DNA of 9,014 bases, taken from assembly GCA_023437745.1 (NCBI GenBank), contig JAEZFI010000018.1, forward strand, positions 1 through 9,014, written 5' to 3'. The translations under genes and the position numbers were made by a program. This document shows positions 1-5,179 of the stretch, one piece after another (within the stretch, counting starts at the first letter, position 1; the number at the start of each line of letters is the position of its first letter). The notes beneath the pieces were generated by a model, which was not told the origin of the DNA, searched no databases, and saw only the letters and a program-made list of their open reading frames with translations. This DNA comes from Actinomycetes bacterium. Its GTDB lineage: Bacteria > Actinomycetota > Acidimicrobiia > Acidimicrobiales > Microtrichaceae.

Positions 1-32
1 ACGCGAGGCCGAACCAGAAGGCGGCCTCGCGT
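1..32 (-). terminator. Perfect inverted repeat, likely terminator of the TasA-like gene
   Basis: Positions 1-11 and 22-32 are exact reverse complements and form an 11-bp GC-rich stem around a 10-nt loop. The repeat lies directly downstream (10 bp) of the stop codon of the minus-strand gene ending at 43. This is the expected place for an intrinsic terminator. The window ends at the repeat, so a following U-tract cannot be checked. It could serve both strands if a convergent gene lies to the left. Confidence 0.7.
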
Positions 33-42
33 CGCCCTGCCC

Positions 43-648
43 TCAGGCGGTCCGGACTTCCCACGTGAACCCGAAGCCGGCGGACAGGCCCTGCGCGTCG
101 TTGTCGTCCTGGAGCGTGAGCCGGACCCGGACGGTCTTGGTGGACGTCCCCGACGGGTCCCAGGTGGCCAGGCCGTTGGCGTAGGAGGAATGCGCTGTGC
201 GGAAGCCCCCGAGCGTGCCCGAGTACAGCGTGGAGGACGAGACGAAGCTCGTGCAGTCGCCGTAGGGGTCGGCCGTGTCGTCGCCCACGTCGATCGTCAG
301 GTTCAGGTAGCTGCCCAGCAGGCCCGTCGGAGGGCTGGCCATGTACATCACCACTGCGCTGGGGTCGACCGCGCCCGTGTAGGTCACGTCGATGCAGCGG
401 TCGACGTCGACCAGGGGTGTCAGGCCACCGATGCTGTTGAACAGCGCGGTCCCGCTGTCGTTGTCGGCGAGGGTCACGGCGCCGGCGGTGACGCTGCTCG
501 ACGGGTTCGAGGTGGTCGCGCTGAAGGCCGCCCGAGACCCGGTGAGCAGCAGGAAGCTGATCAGCAGGAACGCGGCGAGCACGGCGCCGAGGCGAGCGAC
601 GAGCGCATGAGGCGACGTGCGGCGCCGCTCGATCGTGGGGGTGGTCAT
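43..648 (-). CDS. SipW-cognate (TasA/camelysin-like) secreted protein
   Basis: The 201-residue product is probably exported to the cell surface or the medium. A basic N-terminus (ERRR at 7-10) precedes a hydrophobic segment at about residues 20-37. The boundary motif is LTGSRAAFSATTSN, followed by a VTAGAVTLADNDSG stretch. This arrangement is typical of the SipW-dependent signal-peptide class that includes TasA and camelysin. The rest is Ser/Thr/Gly-rich and beta-like, with CIDVTY (residues 85-90) matching the conserved C-x-V-x-Y strand of these proteins. Only Cys85 and Cys132 remain after the signal, so a disulfide is possible. The ATG at 648 is preferred over an upstream frame extension because GGAGGA sits 4 nt before it and the signal peptide starts there. 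No SipW peptidase or fibre partner gene is visible. The role, perhaps matrix or surface fibre, is inferred from the family. Confidence 0.8.
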   Translation of the reverse strand: MTTPTIERRRTSPHALVARLGAVLAAFLLISFLLLTGSRAAFSATTSNPSSSVTAGAVTLADNDSGTALFNSIGGLTPLVDVDRCIDVTYTGAVDPSAVVMYMASPPTGLLGSYLNLTIDVGDDTADPYGDCTSFVSSSTLYSGTLGGFRTAHSSYANGLATWDPSGTSTKTVRVRLTLQDDNDAQGLSAGFGFTWEVRTA

Positions 649-652
649 GGGG

Positions 653-658
653 TCCTCC
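653..658 (-). promoter_or_regulatory. Strong Shine-Dalgarno of the TasA-like gene
   Basis: On the minus strand GGAGGA lies 4 nt before the ATG at 648. It fixes the start and shows this gene is translated from a leadered mRNA, unlike most neighbours. Confidence 0.7.
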
Positions 659-750
659 GGACTGGTGGTGGGTTCGAGGCGCTCCGGGCGGTGCCGACGT
701 CGAACGCCGCCCTGGGGAACACAGGATCGATCGGGCCCCGCCACGAGCCG

Positions 751-773
751 GTTGAGGCTTGTGGGGTCTCAAC
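751..773. repeat. Short inverted repeat in divergent intergenic region
   Basis: GTTGAG (751-756) and CTCAAC (768-773) are exact inverted half-sites separated by 11 bp. They lie between the divergent genes starting at 648 and 852. The size and spacing would fit a dimeric repressor operator, but 6-bp arms also arise by chance. Apart from this repeat and the putative -10 at 840-845, I see nothing definite in 649-851. Confidence 0.25.
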
Positions 774-839
774 AATCTGAGCCCGGTGGTGCCCCGTGGC
801 GGGCCTGCCGCGTCGCCGTCGAGCGGGCGATCTGCGTCC

Positions 840-845
840 GATGGT
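840..845 (+). promoter_or_regulatory. Putative -10 hexamer, leaderless start of the SRPBCC gene
   Basis: GATGGT lies 6 nt before the ATG at 852, and no Shine-Dalgarno is present. It keeps the A2 and T6 of a TANNNT -10 but not T1. No convincing -35 is seen. It is weak by itself; support comes from the same spacing at other genes in the window. Confidence 0.3.
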
Positions 846-851
846 GCAACG

Positions 852-1319
852 ATGACCGCGGTGGGACCGGCGTTCTCCTCCGATCGGGCATGGGACTTCG
901 ACGACGAGCCCGCCGACCTGTGGGCCCGGATCGCCGAGGTCGACCGGTACGAGGACTGGTGGCCGTGGCTCCGCCGCTTCGAGCCCCACGGTGGGTTCCG
1001 CACCGCCGCCCGATGGGGTTGCGAGGTCGCTCCGCCGCTGCCGTACGTGGTGCGCTTCACCATCGCCCTGGACCGTGTGGAGCAGGCCCGGCGGGCCGAT
1101 GCGACGGTGAGCGGCGACATCCGGGGCACGGCCAACCTGACCGTCGAACCACGTCCGGGCGGGGGAGCGCACGCCCGCCTCGTGTCGAAGCTGGCACCGG
1201 CGAACCCGGTGCTCCGGACGTTCGGACTGGTGGCCCGGCCGCTCGTGGAGTGGGGGCACGACTGGGTCCTCGACCAGGGTCAGCGGCAGTTCGTGCAGGG
1301 CGCCCTCCGGGATCGCTGA
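852..1319 (+). CDS. SRPBCC-fold protein (polyketide cyclase/START-like)
   Basis: The 155-residue cytosolic protein has the size and pattern of a single SRPBCC (Bet v1/START-like) ligand-binding domain. After the first strand (residues 10-17) comes the typical helix and turn: DLWARIAEVDRYEDWWPWLR at 22-41. Alternating beta strands follow (about 55-60, 66-74, 82-90, 93-99, 106-113), then a long C-terminal amphipathic helix (about 118-152). The fold binds hydrophobic ligands, but no substrate can be read from the sequence. The start at 852 is chosen because homology-like sequence begins just after it and a -10-like hexamer lies 6 nt upstream; the frame stays open further upstream without family character. 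It stands 78 bp before the permease gene, with a hairpin between them, so the two may not share a transcript. Confidence 0.75.
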   Translation: MTAVGPAFSSDRAWDFDDEPADLWARIAEVDRYEDWWPWLRRFEPHGGFRTAARWGCEVAPPLPYVVRFTIALDRVEQARRADATVSGDIRGTANLTVEPRPGGGAHARLVSKLAPANPVLRTFGLVARPLVEWGHDWVLDQGQRQFVQGALRDR

Positions 1320-1331
1320 CCTGCGCCTCGC

Positions 1332-1360
1332 GGTGCCCGCGCCGTGGTGGCGTGGGCGCC
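1332..1360 (+). terminator. GC-rich hairpin after the SRPBCC gene
   Basis: Starting 13 nt after the stop, 1332-1343 pairs with 1349-1360 around a GTGGT loop. This gives a 12-bp stem including two G-U pairs. No U-tract follows, which is common for high-GC actinobacterial terminators but leaves the call uncertain. Confidence 0.45.
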
Positions 1361-1383
1361 TGGTGGCGAGCATCAGGGGGGCC

Positions 1384-1389
1384 TAACGT
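1384..1389 (+). promoter_or_regulatory. Putative -10 hexamer of the FTR1 permease gene
   Basis: TAACGT matches TANNNT and lies 8 nt before the ATG at 1398. A G-run at 1375-1380 is too far (about 17 nt) to be a good Shine-Dalgarno. The pattern fits a leaderless or near-leaderless transcript. No clear -35 is seen. Confidence 0.4.
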
Positions 1390-1397
1390 GCTGCCCG

Positions 1398-2228
1398 ATG
1401 GCCGAGGCACTGCTGATCGCACTCCGTGAGGGCTTCGAGGCGTCGCTGATCGTCGCCATCGTCCTGGCCTTCGTGCGCAAGGCCGGAGCGCCGACGCGGG
1501 CGGTGTGGGTCGGCACGATCTCGGCCCTCGTGGTCGCCGCCGTCGCAGGACTGGTCCTCCACGCCACGATCGACGGCCTCACCGGCGTCGCCCGGCAGCG
1601 GACCTTCGCCGCCATCTGCGTGGCCGCCGCCGCCCTGCTGACCTGGATGCTCTTCTGGATGGCCAGGCACAGCCGGTCGATGAAGGGCGATCTGGAGGCG
1701 CGCGCCGGCTCTGCCCTGGCGTCGGGCTCGTCGCTCGGCATCGCCCTCGTGGCCTTCACGGCCGTCGCCCGGGAAGGGCTGGAGACGGCGCTGTTCCTCG
1801 TGTCCGCCACCTCGGCGTCCGACGGCCGCTCGATCGCCCTCGGGATCGTGCTCGGACTCCTCGGCGCCGTCGCTCTCGGTGCCCTCGTGTACCAGGGCAG
1901 CCGGCGCATCGACCTCCGGCGCTTCTTCATGGTCACCGGGGGCCTCATCATCCTGTTCGCCGCCGGTCTGCTCGACCGTGCCGTGCAGTTCCTCCAGTCC
2001 TCCGGCGACCTCGGCACCGCGAACGGCGCGCTGTACGACCTCACGGCGTTCCGATGGCTCACGATCGACTCGCAGAGCGGCCGGGTGCTGGCCGGCATCT
2101 TCGGGTGGGATCCGCGGCCGTCGGTGGAGCAGGTCGTCGTGTACCTCGCCTTCCTGGTCCCGGTCGTGATCCTCTACTTCTGGGAACGACCGGCCCGAGG
2201 CGCAGCGAAGGACCGGGTGACCGCCTGA
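1398..2228 (+). CDS. efeU: FTR1/EfeU-family iron permease
   Basis: This 276-residue integral membrane protein imports ferric or ferrous iron across the cytoplasmic membrane. Both signature REXXE motifs are intact: REGFE at residues 10-14 in the first helix and REGLE at 125-129 in the fourth. In FTR1/EfeU these glutamates coordinate iron. About seven hydrophobic segments are visible (roughly 3-27, 35-57, 70-89, 112-136, 146-166, 175-193, 246-262), as expected for the family, and the length is normal. The start at 1398 puts the first helix at the N-terminus as in homologues; an earlier in-frame ATG at 1344 would add residues unlike the family. Neither EfeO nor EfeB is adjacent, so it acts alone or with partners elsewhere. 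The next gene is a WYL regulator on the same strand. The symbol is by family resemblance only. Confidence 0.88.
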   Translation: MAEALLIALREGFEASLIVAIVLAFVRKAGAPTRAVWVGTISALVVAAVAGLVLHATIDGLTGVARQRTFAAICVAAAALLTWMLFWMARHSRSMKGDLEARAGSALASGSSLGIALVAFTAVAREGLETALFLVSATSASDGRSIALGIVLGLLGAVALGALVYQGSRRIDLRRFFMVTGGLIILFAAGLLDRAVQFLQSSGDLGTANGALYDLTAFRWLTIDSQSGRVLAGIFGWDPRPSVEQVVVYLAFLVPVVILYFWERPARGAAKDRVTA

Positions 2229-2233
2229 CCGCC

Positions 2234-2260
2234 TGAACCGGCCGCTCCCTGGCCGGTTCA
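2234..2260. repeat. Perfect 10-bp inverted repeat: terminator or operator
   Basis: TGAACCGGCC (2234-2243) and GGCCGGTTCA (2251-2260) are exact inverted repeats with a 7-nt spacer. They begin 6 bp after the permease stop and end 17 bp before the regulator start. As RNA it would make a stable terminator hairpin, but the downstream sequence is not T-rich. As DNA it would cover the -35 position of the putative promoter at 2266-2271, so it could be an autoregulatory operator. Both roles are possible. Confidence 0.6.
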
Positions 2261-2265
2261 TCTGG

Positions 2266-2271
2266 CAGGGT
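2266..2271 (+). promoter_or_regulatory. Putative -10 hexamer of the WYL regulator gene
   Basis: CAGGGT lies 6 nt before the ATG at 2278, with no Shine-Dalgarno between. It fits the A2/T6 pattern seen upstream of several genes in the window. The inverted repeat at 2234-2260 overlaps where the -35 would be. Confidence 0.35.
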
Positions 2272-2277
2272 GGTCGC

Positions 2278-3225
2278 ATGCGTGCCGACCGTCTCGTCGC
2301 CCTCCTCATGCTCCTCCAGCAGCGAGGCAGGGTGACGGCGGCCGAGGTGGCGCAGGAGCTCGAGATCTCCGAGCGGACCGCCCGCCGCGACCTGGACGCG
2401 CTCGGCATGGCGGGCGTGCCCGTGTACTCCCGCCAGGGCCGGAACGGGGGCTGGGAGCTGATCGGCGGAGCCCGCACGGACCTCTCGGGGCTCACGTCCG
2501 CCGAGGCCCGGGCGCTGTTCCTCGTCGCCGGTCCGGCGTCCTCGGCCACGCCGGAGGTCAAGGCGGCCCTGCGCAAGCTGGTCAGCGCGCTGCCCGAGAC
2601 CTTCCGCTCCGATGCCGAGGCCGCGTCCGCAGCCATCGTCGTCGACCCGACCGCCTGGGGAGCGACCGGGTCCGACCGCCCGGCCCCGGTCCACCTCGGC
2701 GCGCTCCAGGATGCGGTGATCAACGGCGTGCAGGTCACGCTGGGCTACACGGCGTCCGACGGCAACGAGTCGACGCGCGTCGTCCACCCCCTCGGCCTCG
2801 CCACGAAGCGGGCGGTCTGGTACCTCGTCGCCGACACGGCGGCCGGGCTGCGGACCTTCAAGGTCGAGCGGGTGACGGCGGTCGAGCCGACGGGGGAGCC
2901 CGTCGTGCGGCCCGAGGGCTTCGACCTCGCCGAGGCCTGGAAGATGGTGACCGACCGCTTCGGCGACCGGTGGGCCTCGATCGCGGCGCGGGGGAGTGCG
3001 GACCCGACAGCGGTGGAGCTGCTGCGGATGGTCCTCGGCCGACGCCTCCGCATCGGCTCGCCCGACGCCGACGGCCGCATCCCGGTGGAGGTGGCCGGTG
3101 GGAGCACCGCCGCCCTGGCCGGCGAGCTGGCCGGGTTCGGCAGTGCGTTGCGGATCGACGAGCCGGCCGAGGTGGTGGAGCGCCTCGCCGAGATCGGCGC
3201 CGAGCTCGTCGCCGCCTACGGCTGA
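2278..3225 (+). CDS. HTH and WYL-domain transcriptional regulator
   Basis: The 315-residue protein is a cytosolic DNA-binding regulator. Residues 1-60 form a DeoR/HTH_11-type winged helix: RVTAAEVAQELEISERTARR (18-37) is the helix-turn-helix and RNGGWEL (55-61) closes the wing. The WYL domain spans about 137-210, with the signature WYLVA at 181-185 and RTFKVERV at 192-199. A C-terminal WCX-like extension covers about 245-314. This domain order and length are the norm for WYL regulators, which can bind nucleotides, nucleic acid or other small ligands. The ATG at 2278 is the natural start because the HTH begins within five residues. It sits 49 bp downstream of the iron permease and 86 bp upstream of the HpaB-like gene, so either could be a target. 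Its ligand is not evident. Confidence 0.88.
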   Translation: MRADRLVALLMLLQQRGRVTAAEVAQELEISERTARRDLDALGMAGVPVYSRQGRNGGWELIGGARTDLSGLTSAEARALFLVAGPASSATPEVKAALRKLVSALPETFRSDAEAASAAIVVDPTAWGATGSDRPAPVHLGALQDAVINGVQVTLGYTASDGNESTRVVHPLGLATKRAVWYLVADTAAGLRTFKVERVTAVEPTGEPVVRPEGFDLAEAWKMVTDRFGDRWASIAARGSADPTAVELLRMVLGRRLRIGSPDADGRIPVEVAGGSTAALAGELAGFGSALRIDEPAEVVERLAEIGAELVAAYG

Positions 3226-3245
3226 CGGGGCGCGATCCCGACGCC

Positions 3246-3259
3246 ACCGGGAGCCCGGT
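3246..3259. repeat. Short palindrome upstream of the HpaB-like gene
   Basis: ACCGGG (3246-3251) and CCCGGT (3254-3259) form a 6-bp inverted repeat with a 2-nt spacer. A second, smaller one follows (CCGCC 3260-3264, GGCGG 3268-3272). They could act as a weak terminator for the regulator gene or as a binding site upstream of the promoter at 3299. In GC-rich DNA such palindromes are frequent. Confidence 0.25.
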
Positions 3260-3298
3260 CCGCCACGGGCGGTCACCGACACCGCTGGCGTCCGCAAC

Positions 3299-3304
3299 TA
3301 CCGT
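3299..3304 (+). promoter_or_regulatory. Putative -10 hexamer of the HpaB-like gene
   Basis: TACCGT lies exactly 7 nt before the ATG at 3312. The same hexamer at the same distance, with the same two following bases, precedes the SRAP gene (8152-8157). No Shine-Dalgarno is seen, so transcription probably starts at or next to the A of the start codon. Confidence 0.5.
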
Positions 3305-3311
3305 CGTCGGC

Positions 3312-4703
3312 ATGTTGCGTTCCGCCGACGAGTACCGGGCAGCCCTGCGTGACGACCGCCGGGTCCACTACCGCGGGCGGCGCGTGTCGGTGCTCGACGA
3401 GCCCGACCTCCGCCTCGCCGTGGACCACGCAGCACTCGACTTCGAGGTCGGCCACGACCCCGCGCTGCACGACCTGGCGGTGACCGACGGCTCCTCGACC
3501 TACTACGCGGTGCCCAGGTCCGTCGACGACCTGCTCCGGCGGTCGGCGCTGATCGAGAAGGTCACCTGCCTCGGGGGCACGATGGTGACCCTGGTGAAGG
3601 AGATCGGTTCCGACGCGCTCTTCGCCCTGCTCCGGACGCTCGAGGGCGAAGCCCTGGAGCGGGCCACGGCCTACTGGCAGCGCTGCCGCGACGAAGACCT
3701 CGCGGTCGCCGTCGCCCAGACCGACGTGAAGGGCGATCGGTCGCTGCCGCCGCACCGGCAGGCCGACCCGGACCACTACGTTCGCGTCGTCGGCGAGACC
3801 GACGAGGGCATCATCGTGCGGGGCGCCAAGACCCACACCTCGGTCAGCGCCAACTGCGACGAGCTGATCGTCCTCCCGACGCGGGCGATGTCCGAGGCGG
3901 ACGCCGACTGGGCGCTCGCGTTCGCCGTGCCGATCGACACGCCGGGGCTGCACCTCTACGTGTCGAGCTACCACTCGGGAGAGGTCGACCCGTTCGACCA
4001 CCCGCTGTCGTCACGGCACAAGATGCTCGAGACGCTGACCGTCTTCGACGACGTGCTGGTCCCGTGGGACCGGGTGTTCGTGCACCGGCGCCCCGAGACC
4101 GCCGGACCGCTGGCGCTGGCGTTCGTCGAGTACCACCGCTTCACCGCCGTGTCCTACAAGCTGCCGCTCCTCGACCTGCTGGTCGGCGCGACGCTCCGGA
4201 TCGCGGAGCTGAACGGTGTGGCGGCGGCCAACCACATCCGCGACAAGCTCTCGAAGCTGGTCATCTACGCCGAGACCGTGCGCGGGCTGACCCACCTCGC
4301 CGCGATGCGGGCGCGGGAGGCGGAGCACGGCATCTGGGTGCCGGACCCGATGACCACCAACCTGGCGAAGTTCACCTTCGCCACCCGCTACCACGAGCAC
4401 CTGCAGTATGTGCAGGACTGCGCGGGTGGGTTGCTGGTCACCGGTCCGGGCGGCGACGACTGGGCGGACCCCGAGACCCGCGCCGTGTTGGAGAAGTACT
4501 ACGCCGCGGCCGGCGACGCCGAGACCCGCCTCCGGATGATGCACCTCATCTCGGATCTGACGGCCCGCGACTTCGGCGGCTACCACGCAGTGCTGGCCGT
4601 CCATGCCGAGGGCTCGATCGAAGCCGAGAAGATGCAGATCCTGCGCGAGTACGACGCCACCGCAGCGCGTGCGTACGCGGACCTCCTGGCCGGCCGGCGC
4701 TGA
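3312..4703 (+). CDS. HpaB-family 4-hydroxyphenylacetate 3-hydroxylase-like flavoprotein
   Basis: The 463-residue protein belongs to the HpaB/acyl-CoA-dehydrogenase-like superfamily, whose members are FADH2-dependent aromatic hydroxylases or the related 4-hydroxybutyryl-CoA dehydratases. The N-terminus (SADEYRAALRDDRRVHYRGR, 4-23) is typical of HpaB. The central motif is TDVKGDRSLPPHRQADPDHY (137-156), followed by RGAKTHTSVSAN (170-181) and VLPTRAM (187-193). The helical C-terminal domain starts near 262. From memory of the dehydratase, its two N-terminal cluster cysteines align with Thr93 and Glu97, and its third with Tyr282. Only the histidine (His275 in YHR) remains, so an iron-sulfur dehydratase is unlikely and a monooxygenase-type flavoprotein is favoured. 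No HpaC flavin reductase or aromatic catabolism gene is in view, so the substrate is unknown. The ATG at 3312 matches family length; the frame is open upstream but lacks family sequence. Confidence 0.85.
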   Translation: MLRSADEYRAALRDDRRVHYRGRRVSVLDEPDLRLAVDHAALDFEVGHDPALHDLAVTDGSSTYYAVPRSVDDLLRRSALIEKVTCLGGTMVTLVKEIGSDALFALLRTLEGEALERATAYWQRCRDEDLAVAVAQTDVKGDRSLPPHRQADPDHYVRVVGETDEGIIVRGAKTHTSVSANCDELIVLPTRAMSEADADWALAFAVPIDTPGLHLYVSSYHSGEVDPFDHPLSSRHKMLETLTVFDDVLVPWDRVFVHRRPETAGPLALAFVEYHRFTAVSYKLPLLDLLVGATLRIAELNGVAAANHIRDKLSKLVIYAETVRGLTHLAAMRAREAEHGIWVPDPMTTNLAKFTFATRYHEHLQYVQDCAGGLLVTGPGGDDWADPETRAVLEKYYAAAGDAETRLRMMHLISDLTARDFGGYHAVLAVHAEGSIEAEKMQILREYDATAARAYADLLAGRR

Positions 4704-4711
4704 CGCCGCGG

Positions 4712-4721
4712 CCCGTTCGGG
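4712..4721. terminator. Small hairpin between convergent genes
   Basis: The 18-bp gap between the HpaB-like stop (4703) and the DksA-like stop (4722) contains CCCG-TT-CGGG at 4712-4721. Just before it, CGGCG-CTGA-CGCCG (4695-4708) overlaps the HpaB-like stop codon. Both stems are short. They are the only terminator candidates for this tail-to-tail pair. Confidence 0.3.
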
Positions 4722-5084
4722 TCAGATCTCGTGGCGCTGCTGGCAGCTCACGCAGTAGCGCGCCGCCGGCATGACCTCGAGACGGGCGAAGGGGATCTGG
4801 TTGCCACAGTCGAGGCAGTCGCCGTAGGTCCCGTCGTCGATGCGCTCGAGCGCGGCGAGCACCTCGTCGAGCGAGGACCGGGTGATGCTGCCGATGGTGG
4901 CGAGGACGCTGCGCTCCTCGAGGACCTTGAGGTGCTCGGTCTCCCCGTGCCCGTCGGTGGCGGGCCGATCCTCCGGCTGGATGCCGAGGGCCTCCTCGAG
5001 ATGTGCGGTGAGCTCGGCGCGCTCCTGCTCCAACTGCGCCTTGAGATCCGCCAGTGAGATGGTGGTGTCGTGATCGTTCGTCAT
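4722..5084 (-). CDS. DksA/TraR-family zinc-finger protein
   Basis: This 120-residue cytosolic protein is likely to bind RNA polymerase through its secondary channel, as DksA and TraR do. The N-terminal half is helical and charged (LADLKAQLEQERAELTAHLE at 11-30 is coiled-coil-like). A long second helix covers about 50-83. The C-terminal C4 zinc finger is complete: Cys90, Cys93, Cys111 and Cys114, in YGDCLDCG and RYCVSC, with the family motif PFARLEVMPAAR between. The coiled-coil tip lacks the DxxDxA motif of E. coli DksA, so effects on initiation may differ. The ATG at 5084 has AGAGG 7 nt upstream; the frame stays open to 5120 but starts there with TTG and no ribosome site. It is divergent from the KaiC-XRE-cupin regulator gene (95 bp apart) and convergent with the HpaB-like gene. 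Confidence 0.87.
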   Translation of the reverse strand: MTNDHDTTISLADLKAQLEQERAELTAHLEEALGIQPEDRPATDGHGETEHLKVLEERSVLATIGSITRSSLDEVLAALERIDDGTYGDCLDCGNQIPFARLEVMPAARYCVSCQQRHEI

Positions 5085-5121
5085 TGTCAGGCCTCTGAGG
5101 TGGTCCGGCAGGTGACCCAAC

Positions 5122-5127
5122 AGTGTA
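5122..5127 (-). promoter_or_regulatory. Putative -10 of the DksA-like gene
   Basis: On the minus strand TACACT (5127 to 5122) is a good TANNNT match 37 nt before the ATG at 5084. This would give a leader of about 30 nt that includes the AGAGG ribosome site (5092-5096). No good -35 is seen at the usual distance. Confidence 0.4.
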
Positions 5128-5143
5128 ACCCATGTTGTCAGGA

Positions 5144-5172
5144 TGACGTCGTCTATTTAGCAGTGCTATACC
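5144..5172 (+). promoter_or_regulatory. Putative promoter of the regulator-gdhA operon
   Basis: TGACGT (5144-5149) and TATACC (5167-5172) are spaced by 17 bp and resemble -35 and -10 elements. The -10 ends 7 nt before the GTG at 5180, again suggesting a leaderless mRNA. The surrounding 40 bp is the most AT-rich stretch of the window, as expected for a promoter. This single promoter would drive both the regulator and gdhA. Confidence 0.5.
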
Positions 5173-5179
5173 GATACGG

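Noticed and set aside
1383..2738. Long minus-strand open frame of 451 codons
   Set aside because: It lies across the permease gene, the intergenic hairpin and the WYL gene. Its translation is low-complexity Arg/Gly/Ala/Pro/Glu sequence typical of an antisense shadow in GC-rich DNA.
2970..3311. N-terminal extension of the HpaB-like frame upstream of 3312
   Set aside because: The extra 114 codons overlap the end of the WYL gene and are Arg/Gly-rich without family character. HpaB-like sequence begins exactly at the ATG at 3312.
3312..4703. Annotation as 4-hydroxybutyryl-CoA dehydratase
   Set aside because: The motif similarity is real, but the positions of the three iron-sulfur cysteines are occupied by Thr, Glu and Tyr in my alignment.
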